A stretch of DNA of 64,000 nt, taken from contig CP012809.1 of NCBI GenBank assembly GCA_001936135.1, positions 2,839,501 through 2,903,500 of the forward strand. Reading direction: 5' to 3'. The DNA comes from Saccharomycopsis fibuligera x Saccharomycopsis cf. fibuligera. Its lineage: Eukaryota; Ascomycota; Saccharomycetes; Ascoideales; Saccharomycopsidaceae. The notes beneath the pieces are model-generated. The model searched no databases. It was given only the letters and a program-made list of their open reading frames with translations, and was not told where the DNA came from. The translations under genes were made by a program, and so were the position numbers. Of this stretch, positions 7,567-17,677 are shown piece after piece; positions within the stretch are counted from its first letter, which is position 1, and each line of letters starts with the position of its first letter.

Positions 7567-10500
7567 ATGCCTAGCGCAAACAACAGTGGGAGCTTGCCTC
7601 CCTCCGCGATGTTCAAGCGATCTGAGATCATTGGCAGGGGAAAGTTTGGTATTGTTTACAAAGCGTATGTTGCATGATAATGAAATATTATTCCTGTCTT
7701 GGAGAGCTTTGCATTGGAGCTGTGTGAACACACCTGGCACATGTGTGCAATACACCATGCACTGAAAATTTCTTTCTATCAGATCATTGTTTTGTATCTC
7801 ACCGTTATTCTGCACATTATCTACTAATCTCGATGATTCTTACTAACATCCGCAGATATCGAAACAATGAAGTGTTGGCCGTCAAGGTCCTAGACGTTGA
7901 TAAAAACGAAGAAGAAATCAAAGATATCCAGCTCGAAGTCAATTTTCTTTCCAGCCTAAAAAACTGTCCCAATGTCACACATTACTATGGATCCATATTA
8001 GAAGGCACCAAACTTTGGATCATTATGGAGTACTGTGCCGGGGGATCCTTGCGCAGTCTCTTGAAACCGGGCAGACTTGATGAGCGTTACATTGGGGTCA
8101 TTACAAGAGAACTTTTAATTGCTCTTTCATTCATTCATAAAGCCGGTGTCATCCATAGAGATATCAAAGCAGCAAATGTCCTAGTCACCAAAGAGGGCAA
8201 TGTACAGCTTTGTGATTTTGGGGTGGCAGCTCAGTTGACAGCTAATAATTCAAAAAGACAAACCATGGCGGGCACTCCATACTGGATGGCCCCCGAAGTT
8301 ATCATTGAAGGCACTACTTATTCGTACAAGGTCGATATTTGGTCATTGGGGATAACGGTTTATGAGCTTGTTACTGGGAATCCGCCATATTGCGACAAAG
8401 ACGCTCAGTGGGCCATGCAGTTGATTGCCAAACATAAGCCTCCAAGATTACAAGGTAACAGATACTCCCCGTTGATTAAAGATTTTGTTGCTTTGTGCTT
8501 GGATGAAAACCCTCAAGAAAGACCAATGGCTGATGAGTTGCTCAAGTCCAAATTTATCCGACACTACAAGAATTTGAGTACCGCTACTTTAAGAGAGCTT
8601 GTTACCAGATATCTTTTATGGAGAGAGAAAAAAGCTTCCAGAGATAGTATTGCAATTTTAAATCAAAATCCAGATGCTCTTAAAGATTTAGATAGTCGAA
8701 GAAGTAGCTTAGTGGAAGATGAAAATATTGATGTTAAATGGGATTTTGACTCTCTAAAGAGCTCGGAATACATTTTGGAAAATGATATTAACGTTGATGA
8801 GTACATTGAAAGCAATGAAGAAAGCATTGTTGACGATAGTTTTGATTTTGGTGGTGTAGGTAGTGGTTATGATAATGAGTTTGACAATACTCTAGTGCGG
8901 GCCACTAGAACAAATAATGATGATGTGTTGAACTATACCATTAACAATAATATTCAGCAACGCCAAGGGATGGAGTACACAATTAACGCAACCACTTTGA
9001 AAGATAGTCATAGACATACAACTATAAATGATCGTCTTCATAACAATGCCAGCCAGAGCGTTGACCTGAGCAATAATACAAACACGCATAATCATGTTAA
9101 TGAAAACACAGTCTCAAACAGTTACTCAGTTAGCCCTCCGTTACCAACAACTAAAAAAGAAGTTCCTAAATCATTGATGGAAATTTTTGGTGATGCACAT
9201 GCAGAGGCTAATGATCCCTTACCTCCTCAAAAACCACCATTGCTAAGTAGCGTATCGAGCCCTCTTGTAGCCACATATGGCAGCATTGATATAAGCGAGA
9301 AAAGTTTACCAAGACCGCCAGCTGGTTTAGGTTCATCAGCAGCCACTAGGCCAGCAAGTCCAATAGCAGAAATAGAAATACCGTCACTTGATGAATTGGA
9401 ATTCAATTCGCTTTCCGAAAGACGCCGAGCACCATCCTTGGCTTCTATGGGTACTAATAATAACAATAACAGCCAATTTTCAAATAGATCGCCTCAACCA
9501 CCAGTTTTGCAGCATTCTCAAACATTAGCCGAAGGAATCCCATTAAGCTCTCCAATAAGTAATAATACCAATAATTCAATGAATTCAATTGCTGACTTCC
9601 AATTAGGTAAGAAGCCATCGCCATTTGCATCCAGCCAACTTGCTTCCGCTTCAAAGACCCCATCTCCGAAGAAAAATGTATATGAGCATTCTTCGTCAGC
9701 TCTCAATAGCAATAATAACAATACTAATAATGGTAATGGTGCTAACGGACCCGTCACAATGAAACCGATCATATCGTCAGACAGTACTGTACAGCCATTG
9801 CTTCAGCCACTAAACACAATGTCACAACCAACCAAAGCTGAAAAGATAACCAAGAGCTTGCATCAGAAAAATCAACTGTCTTTGTCTAGTGCAGATGAAC
9901 CGCCAAATAGAACAAGAGCTTCTTCTGTATCTAGATCAAGATCACCAAGTTTAAGCAGATCCAAATCTGTGACTAAAAAAAACATGAACAATTTGAGAAT
10001 AGAGATGCCTAAGCCTAGTCTTGAAGGATTAGGATTTGATGGGTTGTCAGTCCCAACTACTAAATCATCACCTAATCTGAAATCGCCACTCGCAAATTCT
10101 TTCACAAGCCATGATAATGATGGCGGAACAAACGTGAATCAGTTTGGATATAGTGGAAAGTTTACTCAAAAGACAATGACTCCGTTGACGGAAATTTCAC
10201 TTGAACAAGCAATGAAGCCAGTTGAAAATTACGCCACCAGTAACACTACAGCACCCAATGAAACTGACAATAAAAACGACGAGCAGAAACAACAACAACA
10301 ACAACAGCAGCAGCAGCAACAAGCTGCTCTTCATTTCACTCCGACCAGGGAAAGAAAACCTCAAGAAATTAATGAAGATCACACGAATGATCAGTTTGAT
10401 AGTATTCCACGACTTAATAATGCTAACGGTAACAGGCCAACTTTGAATACTCAAAGATCCTTTAGCAAGCATTATCCATTAAAGAAAGTTTCCAATAGCT

Positions 10501-10880
10501 CCATTCCAACGCCAACAGGCACAGCAACAATGTCAACTATAGCGTCACAGCCTAGCACTGCAGCAACGTCGTTAATATCAAAAGACAGAGATGCTTCAAT
10601 TTCGTCAGTGTCATCAGTGGAAAACTTTGCTAATGGTATAGTTGGCAATGTTGGCAATATGGACACATACACTCACAATGCAAGTAGTGCTAGTGGTACT
10701 AGTGTTGCTGCTATTGAAATGTCAAAAAGTGGTGCTATGCAAGTTCCAGCTTTAAACCCAGCAGTGTTTTTAGATAGTACGCCAAAAAGTGAATTAGTTA
10801 ATGAGTTAGAAAGTATTTTGAATGGATTTACTAAAAGTTTGGATATAATTCAAGAACAATTGAATATTTTCACTGAGTGA
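7567..10880 (+). CDS. KIC1: Ste20-family (GCK III) protein kinase Kic1, two exons
   Basis: Exon 1 is 7567-7664, the intron 7665-7855 and exon 2 7856-10880, giving 1040 residues. An in-frame TGA at 7558 precedes the ATG. Kic1 is the upstream kinase of the RAM network, which activates the NDR kinase Cbk1 for polarised growth and cell separation. The splice completes the glycine loop GRGKFGIVYKA and joins it to YRNNEVLAVKVL (Lys43). HRDIKAAN (Asp135), DFGVAAQL (Asp153) and MAGTPYWMAPE follow; the kinase domain spans about residues 17-270. The long tail is Asn/Ser-rich, with a poly-Gln tract near 10288-10323 and an SRSRSPSLSRSKS stretch, ending in a conserved-looking LVNELESILNGFTKSLDIIQEQL helix. 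Sps1 is an alternative name for related kinases, but length and domain order fit Kic1. Confidence 0.85.
7665..7855 (+). other. KIC1: KIC1 intron
   Basis: 191 nt. The 5' site is GTATGT, the branch site a perfect TACTAAC at 7841-7847, and the 3' site CAG ending at 7855. Only 9 nt separate the branch A from the end. Without splicing the glycine-rich loop would be cut from the kinase. Confidence 0.9.
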
Positions 10881-11589
10881 CCAAGACATTTAATTAATTG
10901 AGGTTTTAGCGCTTTGTATGCTTGGCTTTATTTGGGAAATGGTATTTTTGCGATGGTTCTGTTTGCTTTTTTTTTTATTTTTTATTTTTTTTTTCAAGTT
11001 GGTTATCATTAGCTTTACAAAAGTTTTCTCTTGTTTTTGCTTCAGTTTTCCTATTTATTTTTTTTTTTTCGGTTCTAAGATCAATAGCATACATAGACTT
11101 GTTCAAGTTACTTTTAATGCATCATAACAAGTGACATTTTCGTTTTTTTATTTTTAGTATTTAGACAACATTTTGTTTCAATTTTGTAGCCGTGCTGCGT
11201 GTTGGTTGACTTGTCTCCTGCTGTAGTCGATTGATCTGCTTGATGTTGTATAAGTTATAGAAACTTCTTGAAATATGGATAAAATACTAGTTAAATACAG
11301 TGAATACAAGAAAGATACAAGATATATACGTTTCGTCACGGTCATATACACATGCGTCCGCGGGCTGCTGCTAATTGCACAAATTACAACGAGTTCAGCA
11401 AAACCTCAATAAACTGTAGGATACCGTAAACCAAAATTCGACTCAAGAGCCTATTATCTCCATTTGAGTCAAGTGCCTTGTAGAGCATTAAATTTTGTAA
11501 ATATGCCTGAAACTGTCTGAAGACTCAACAACTGAATATCATCAAGAAGATTACATAAGCGCAAAGCTCTGGTTAGTTCTGCATGGTTT

Positions 11590-11620
<31 letters not shown>

Positions 11621-11767
11621 GGTGTGTGCCCGTGCGTTGAGCATCGATAACGATCTGAGAACAAAGAAGGAACAGCTATAAGCAGAACCTAAGATAAGAC
11701 CTATATTGAACTAGTGCCAGCAATAATTGCAATTATTTTGTTGTTAGTTTACAAATATTTCAAGTAA
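10881..11767. other. Intergenic region, KIC1 3' flank and SLD3 promoter
   Basis: No gene is supported in these 887 bases. T-rich tracts lie at about 10968-10994 and 11056-11070, and a 28-nt T run at 11593-11620. Confidence 0.6.
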
Positions 11768-14674
11768 ATGCTGGGTTTCAATTTCATAGATGCGCTACGA
11801 AGACTTCTGGACGAAATTGAGAATGAAGATCAACAGCGGCAGTCAGAGCAGCCGTCAGTAAAGACACAGTCATCTTGGATAATTAGTGATATCTCGCAGT
11901 TTGGTTTCAACAACGATAACGATAACATTAGCCGGAAAATAAATAAATGTGAATTTTCAAATGATGATATGGCCAAGAATGGCGGTGCACGCTCAAATAG
12001 CTTAAGTGACGGATTCACAACCAGCAGCTGCAGCACCAGTGCCAGCTTTAACGAAGACACATCAAGACCAACATCTAGTACAAGCAACCAACAACAGCAA
12101 ACCAAGGAGAGGCATAAAGAGGTAATGTCATTTCTTGTGCCGCCAACAACATCGAAATCCCAAATCAAGAGGAAAGTTGAGCTATATAGTGAAAATAGAA
12201 CAAAGGGAGATATTTCCGATGAGCTGAAATTGCAGACTGAAGAAGGCGCTAAAGAGTTTTTGGACAAAAAATATTTTGAAAGTTTGTATTTTATGAGGAT
12301 CCCGTTGTATTATTTCCCAAAGACGCTTATATCCAGGCTAGAATCTATTTATTTGCATGATGAAAATAAGTCAAAACAGGTAAATGAAGATAATGTCAGT
12401 AGTCAGCATGATAAGCTGGGGATTTGTGAACTGCCAAAGAAACGTAAACCCAATTTGAATAAAGAGGAAATGAAAAGGATAATTAATCAGGCAATTATAG
12501 ATGTAGAGGATTTTGATCAAAGACACAATAACACTAATAGCGGCGAAGACAATTCAAATTCGAAATTTGGTGGCATTCTTTCCAGCCCCTTCTTCAGCAA
12601 TTATGAGGAAAAATACCGAAGCAACTTCACCAAACTGAACCAATTAGACTATTTGCAAGAATTGAAGTCTCGCAAGCAGTTCGTTGATAACGAGCGATTT
12701 CAAAAGGTTGAGCGCACAGTTCATAAAATACTTGAAAATTTTTTATTTTATTTGAAAATCAGAGAAACGCAATTACAAGTGCTTTTAATTATTGAATATT
12801 TGTACTTGGATATCACAGATATACCCAATTCTAACAATTTGCTCGAGGAAAATGAAGCTATTTCTAGTAAAGCTATTCTGCAAAGGGATCGTTCTTCTGA
12901 AAATACTAATAGTAATAGTAGTAATGAGGCTACTGGCAGTGGGATAATATTCAATGGTGTTGGTAGAAGAAGCACTTTAATAAGGCCAAGAAAAAAACTC
13001 AAAAAGAGCAAGTCGGCGGTCACTGTAGAGACGAAAGCAACAGCAATGGGCAAAGACACAAAGGGAGGTACAGGTGCAACAGCTAGCAAGAATAACAATA
13101 TCACTTCAACAACAAAAATTGCCAACTACCACCACCATCAACAACAACAACCAAAACCAAATGTTTTTTATAGAAGATTATTAAACACATATTTGGACCG
13201 ATTATTGATTTGGGACATTATTTTGGAAACCAAGACTCAAGCTAAAAAGACCACCAAGGGCCAACCATCGCCAGAGAAAACCACAATGACTGCTGAAATT
13301 GAAGATCTTACACTACTGAGCCAGAATGAGATAAAAAAAACTGAGTTACCTGCAGCGGGGATTGAAAGTATTGGTGAAAATGTATTTGATAACGAATTGA
13401 TATTTTCTACTCATTTTATTAAGAAGGTGGTGATACCATTTTTCTACTATAAGTGTCCACACTTAATAAAGTTTATCAGGAAGAAAGTCTCTGGTGATTT
13501 AACTAAATCCAGCCGTCATCGTCATTCAAAGGGTAAAATAAAAAACAGCGGGAAGAAATCTGATTCACCCGTTCCATCATCTGTTGCTGTGTCTGGTCAA
13601 AGTAAATCAGTTGGTGAAGATAGATTGTCACTGCAATCACCACAGTCAAAAAAGTCATTATACCGAGCTAAAACCGTTGCTGATTTTGAGAGCCGTTTGA
13701 CTTCGTCATCTAATAAGCTGCAGACGTCATCATTGCGAGCAAAATCGATGGCTCACAGGTACGGTGTCGAGGCTCACAAAGAAATCAATGGTGGTTCGAA
13801 TGGTGTTGCTAGAACAAACAACAACAAAACGGTCAAGCGGGCAGCGTCAGCTACATCTTTCCAAAACTCTAAGCTTACACAACTTCTTGGAAAGAGAGAA
13901 GTTGATTTCACCTTTGGTAAAAAATCACATTCTCAAAAACTTAAAAATAGTACGGCTGAAGCAGCAGGTAAATCGCTCAAGAAGGCTAAAAGTTTGGTTG
14001 ATACAAGCTCAATGCTTGCGGTCAATAAAAGCAGCAAAGGTGCTGTTGTTGGTAAGTCGTTTTCACAAATTGAGGCGACCCCAGTGAAAAATTTAGCCAA
14101 TAATCCTCATTTATCATTCAACTTGAATAACTTGAAACAAAACTCTTTAGGAAGAGGAGGAGGATCTAGTAATCACAACTCTAACAGATCTGGCCACAAA
14201 TCATTGAAAAGACAACTATCGGAATTAAGCACAATTGAATCGTCACCAAACGTTGACCATAATATATCTCCATCGATTATAGCCTCGTCACCTTCAAGTT
14301 CCGTTAGAGTTATTTCTGCCTCCAAGAACGACGACAATTACTACAATACGTTTAGTACTCCTGGAAAGCAATTTCGCGGGCGAGACAAAATAATGTCAGA
14401 AGAGATCAATTCAGCCGAACTGAGTAGAATTATCGAAGAGACTCCAGTCAGTAAAATTAAGCAGACCCCAGCGGACTTTTCTACGACTGCCACTACTTCG
14501 TTTCTCGCTGACTTAAATGGGTCACCCAAAAATTCGTTCCGCAGCAAAAGTATGGCGGAGGAGGAGGCAAATGTGCTCGGTAGCGATAGCGATGGCGACT
14601 CAATGATTTTGGATTTGACTTCGGATGAGGACGAAGAGAGCAAAAGATTTCGTAGGCAAATTTTTAGGAAATAG
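11768..14674 (+). CDS. SLD3: DNA replication initiation factor Sld3
   Basis: A 968-residue protein. Sld3 loads Cdc45 onto the Mcm2-7 helicase at origins and, once phosphorylated by CDK, binds Dpb11. The Sld3-type core is seen in pieces: YFESLYFMRIPLYYFPKTLI near residue 173, KIRETQLQVLLIIEYLYLD near 335, FYRRLLNTYLDRLLIWDIIL near 466, and FSTHFIKKVVIPFFYYKCPHLIKFI near 546. Low-complexity inserts separate them. The C-terminal 370 residues are disordered, with several Ser/Thr-Pro sites (EATPVKN, STPGKQF, EETPVSKIKQTP) suited to CDK, and repeated basic-X-Ser motifs. The second codon is CTG, probably Ser. Identity rests on recalled family pattern and not on an alignment, so moderate confidence. 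Confidence 0.75.
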   Translation: MLGFNFIDALRRLLDEIENEDQQRQSEQPSVKTQSSWIISDISQFGFNNDNDNISRKINKCEFSNDDMAKNGGARSNSLSDGFTTSSCSTSASFNEDTSRPTSSTSNQQQQTKERHKEVMSFLVPPTTSKSQIKRKVELYSENRTKGDISDELKLQTEEGAKEFLDKKYFESLYFMRIPLYYFPKTLISRLESIYLHDENKSKQVNEDNVSSQHDKLGICELPKKRKPNLNKEEMKRIINQAIIDVEDFDQRHNNTNSGEDNSNSKFGGILSSPFFSNYEEKYRSNFTKLNQLDYLQELKSRKQFVDNERFQKVERTVHKILENFLFYLKIRETQLQVLLIIEYLYLDITDIPNSNNLLEENEAISSKAILQRDRSSENTNSNSSNEATGSGIIFNGVGRRSTLIRPRKKLKKSKSAVTVETKATAMGKDTKGGTGATASKNNNITSTTKIANYHHHQQQQPKPNVFYRRLLNTYLDRLLIWDIILETKTQAKKTTKGQPSPEKTTMTAEIEDLTLLSQNEIKKTELPAAGIESIGENVFDNELIFSTHFIKKVVIPFFYYKCPHLIKFIRKKVSGDLTKSSRHRHSKGKIKNSGKKSDSPVPSSVAVSGQSKSVGEDRLSLQSPQSKKSLYRAKTVADFESRLTSSSNKLQTSSLRAKSMAHRYGVEAHKEINGGSNGVARTNNNKTVKRAASATSFQNSKLTQLLGKREVDFTFGKKSHSQKLKNSTAEAAGKSLKKAKSLVDTSSMLAVNKSSKGAVVGKSFSQIEATPVKNLANNPHLSFNLNNLKQNSLGRGGGSSNHNSNRSGHKSLKRQLSELSTIESSPNVDHNISPSIIASSPSSSVRVISASKNDDNYYNTFSTPGKQFRGRDKIMSEEINSAELSRIIEETPVSKIKQTPADFSTTATTSFLADLNGSPKNSFRSKSMAEEEANVLGSDSDGDSMILDLTSDEDEESKRFRRQIFRK

Positions 14675-15121
14675 GATCGAATCGAATATTATTCATGATG
14701 ATTCCATATAGTATAGTGTAGTTAATTACTTACATTCCTAGTTTAGGAGTATAGTGATGCAAAACTATGCAACTACGCGCAGTAGCCACATGACCACCGT
14801 TCTATGTTTTATTTTTTCCGTCAGTTACTGAGCCCCTATTGCAATAGAAAGGTAAAATAGAAGAGTAAAATAAATGGCAATCGTTTGTTGTCCTCCATCG
14901 CTCCTGGAACTCCGCCGTACACTCCGATAACAGACTCGCTCTGCTACTGCTACTAAAAATCTTTTCACAGCGATACAGCAAGTAGACTTATTATTGAGGA
15001 AAACATCACTTATTGCCTTGCGGCTTATTTCATTCACAGGACAAAGCAAGCCACCAATACAATCCGATAATACATTTTTTGTACCAGCTCATACAAGATT
15101 TAAAGTGTACTATCACCACCA

Positions 15122-15155
<34 letters not shown>

Positions 15156-15230
15156 TGACTAGACAAGAAAAAGCACAATTACAACTACAATTACAATTGC
15201 TAATTTTACAAAACATATAATAGCATAAAC
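14675..15230. other. Intergenic region, SLD3 3' flank and epsin promoter
   Basis: No gene seen. It contains a CACATGACC motif at about 14787-14795 and a CA dinucleotide repeat at 15124-15152, roughly 80 nt before the epsin ATG. Confidence 0.6.
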
Positions 15231-16763
15231 ATGTCAAAAAGCGTTATTCGTTCCATCAAGAATGTGGCAAATGGCTACACTCATGCTCAAGTGTTAGTAA
15301 GAAATGCCACTGCAAATGACTCGGATGGTCCAACGATCAGTCAAATGGAAGAAATCACTCATCATACATACAATGTGATAGAATTCAAAGATATTATGGA
15401 TATGATTGACAAGAGACTTAATGACAAGGGCAAATACTGGAAACATGTTGCCAAATCTTTGACGTTGTTGGACTACTTGGTCAGATACGGTTCCGAGGAT
15501 GTTGTCATGTGGTCTAAAACAAATTTGTATATCATTAAGACATTAAGAGAGTTTAGATACTTGGATGAGTCCGGTTATGATCAAGGTGGGGTTATTAGAG
15601 CGAAAGCTAAGGAATTGACTAGTTTGCTTAGAGATGATGAACGGTTGCAAATGGAAAGAAGAGCAAGGGGCACTGATAGAAGAAAAGAAAGAAGAAGACC
15701 AAACCCAAGACCAATTGATGATGGTAATGAATATGATGATGACTTACAAAGAGCGCTTGAAGAAAGTAAAAACCAAGCTGCTTTGGAAGAACAAAGAAGA
15801 AAAGCCATGTCTGGCGAAGATGACGATGCATTGCAAAAAGCATTGCAATTGTCCAAGGAAGAAGAAGAGTTGAAGAAAATTAGAGAACAAGACCAACAAA
15901 ACTTGTTAGATTTGGATGATGAACCACAAGCTCAAACTTCCACAAATTATCAAATTGGCTACATTCCTCAGACTCAATATGTTCAGTTTGACGTTTTTGG
16001 TAATCCAATGAATTATGGCCAACAAAACCCAATGGCGACTGGCTTTTTGCAGAATGCTTATGGTCAATTTGATCAAAACGCGTACTTGCAACAACAACAG
16101 CAATTGGCACAACAGCAACAGTTACAACAACAACAATTGGCACAAGAACAAGCTTATCAACAGCAACTTTTGCAACAACAACAACAGCAGCAGCAATTAC
16201 AACCACTCACTACTGGTAGCAACAATCCATTTGCCATGAATAGTAAACCACAACAGCCAGACAACAGTGAAGAGTTAGAAAGACTCAGACAACAACAGCT
16301 TGCTGAACAACAAAGACAGCAAGAATTGTTTGCTCAACAGCAGGCACAATTGCAACAACAAGCTGCATTACAACAACAACAACAACAAGCACAAGCAGAA
16401 CAAGAGAAACCATTGACACAGACACTAACCGGACAACAAAGATTAAATGAGAAGCATTCTCAATTGAACAACTTGTTGGCTGAGGGCACTGGTATTGATA
16501 CGTTTGGTAATACTGGTGACACTAGAATCCCAGCCCAGCATACTCAAACGAAAGAGTTTATTAATTCACAAGGTACTGGCTTTAGAACACAAACCAATTC
16601 GAATCCGTTCTTTAGTTCACAGTATACTGGGGTACCAAGTGCAGTCAATATGACCTCTACGCCTACTGGGTATGGATTTGGCAATGGTACCCAAACTCAA
16701 GCTCACCAGCATAATGGCAATTCAAACGGGAATGCAAACACCGGAAGCTTGATTGATCTTTAA
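15231..16763 (+). CDS. ENT2: Epsin-type clathrin adaptor (Ent1/Ent2 orthologue)
   Basis: A 510-residue epsin, an endocytic adaptor at the plasma membrane that links PtdIns(4,5)P2, ubiquitinated cargo and clathrin. The ENTH domain fills about residues 1-150 (SVIRSIKNVANGYTHAQVLVRNATANDSDGP in outline, then WKHVAKSLTLLDYLVRYGSEDVV). Two ubiquitin-interacting motifs follow, DDDLQRALEES near 169 and DDALQKALQLSKEEE near 196. NPF motifs for EH-domain partners occur near residues 332 and 458, and the last four residues LIDL form a clathrin box. Between them is a long Gln-rich region encoded by CAA/CAG repeats. CTG clade yeasts generally keep one such gene where S. cerevisiae has ENT1 and ENT2, so the number in the symbol is conventional. 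Confidence 0.92.
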   Translation: MSKSVIRSIKNVANGYTHAQVLVRNATANDSDGPTISQMEEITHHTYNVIEFKDIMDMIDKRLNDKGKYWKHVAKSLTLLDYLVRYGSEDVVMWSKTNLYIIKTLREFRYLDESGYDQGGVIRAKAKELTSLLRDDERLQMERRARGTDRRKERRRPNPRPIDDGNEYDDDLQRALEESKNQAALEEQRRKAMSGEDDDALQKALQLSKEEEELKKIREQDQQNLLDLDDEPQAQTSTNYQIGYIPQTQYVQFDVFGNPMNYGQQNPMATGFLQNAYGQFDQNAYLQQQQQLAQQQQLQQQQLAQEQAYQQQLLQQQQQQQQLQPLTTGSNNPFAMNSKPQQPDNSEELERLRQQQLAEQQRQQELFAQQQAQLQQQAALQQQQQQAQAEQEKPLTQTLTGQQRLNEKHSQLNNLLAEGTGIDTFGNTGDTRIPAQHTQTKEFINSQGTGFRTQTNSNPFFSSQYTGVPSAVNMTSTPTGYGFGNGTQTQAHQHNGNSNGNANTGSLIDL

Positions 16764-17677
16764 ATAAGCTTTGCTTGTTTTAGAGCTATAACTTGCTTTT
16801 AATTTCATGTTTGTGTTTGCCGTCTCTCAGGTCTGGCTGGTTACTGAATTTTTCTTGATTTTATGTTAGTTGTTTTTGGATTTTTGCGTGTTTTTTTTAG
16901 AACTCTTTTTACGATACCAGTTTTTTGATTTGCGTTTCTGTTTTCTCTATTTTTTATTTTTTATTTTTTTATTTTTTCATTTTTTTCACCTCTGTCTCTG
17001 GTAACCCTTCAAAAATTGTTTTAGTGACTATCTGTAAATAAATAGCAGTCAAGATCCTTACAGCTGTAGATGCTTTTTTGCTACCGCGAAGGAGGTATAT
17101 ATACAATTATACCACGTGACACCACATGACCGGTCAGCTGATGGTATGCAATACCACGTGATCAACTGGCTTAGTAAACACACAGTACAATAATATCCGG
17201 GTAAGACATTTTCCGTAGATAACGATGCTCAGGTGACTGGGAAAGAAAAGCGGATTTTGCCTGTTTAATTAATGTTTTGTAAGCGAGTTTCTCAGTGAGT
17301 GTCCCAGCGAGTTTCTTCATCCATTCACTCGGTTGAGTTGAGTTGAGTTTACTGGCGCTAGCACTGACTTCAGACAACTTTATCTATCATTTTATTTTGG
17401 TTCTATTCTAATTTACTCTGCTTTACTCTGATATATTGAACTGTCTCAGTAATCCCCTATCTGCCTGTTTGTCCTCTTCTCCTCTGCAGTGCTAATCCCT
17501 AAGACACACACACTCACACACACTCACTCTCACACTCATTCTCCTGTCTTCAGATTCTCTTTTTCTTTACATCCTCTTTTTCTTTTTTATCTCCCTCTTC
17601 TCTCGGCATTCCTGTGTTGTGTCCATAATCTCTTTTGTCTGCCCTCCCTTTTGTCGCAGGTATTGCCCACCTCAAAC
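16764..17677. other. Intergenic region, epsin 3' flank and PBS2 leader
   Basis: The first part is T-rich with repeated TATTTTT blocks (about 16940-16990). Two CACGTG E-boxes (17113-17118 and 17155-17160) flank a CACATGACC motif (17122-17130). Nearer PBS2 are GAGTT repeats (about 17331-17350) and CACTCACA repeats (about 17502-17540), then a pyrimidine-rich leader. A reverse-strand frame at 17171-17377 starts with TTG and was rejected. Confidence 0.6.
17113..17160. promoter_or_regulatory. Paired CACGTG E-boxes upstream of PBS2
   Basis: Two copies of the sequence ATACCACGTGA (the first preceded by TT rather than AT at its outermost base) lie 42 nt apart about 520-560 nt upstream of the PBS2 ATG. 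CACGTG is bound by bHLH factors such as Cbf1 and Tye7 in yeasts. Confidence 0.45.

Noticed and set aside
7177-7815. Reverse-strand frame of 212 codons over the KIC1 promoter, exon 1 and intron
   Set aside because: It overlaps the well supported KIC1 exon and CA repeats on the other strand and shows no domain.
17171-17377. Reverse-strand frame of 68 codons upstream of PBS2 with protein-like composition
   Set aside because: It starts with TTG; the first ATG leaves only 49 codons, and no family features were seen.
17489-17677. 63-codon upstream extension of PBS2
   Set aside because: It starts with GTG and reads CACA/CTCT repeats as His/Thr and Leu/Phe; the ATG at 17678 is preferred.
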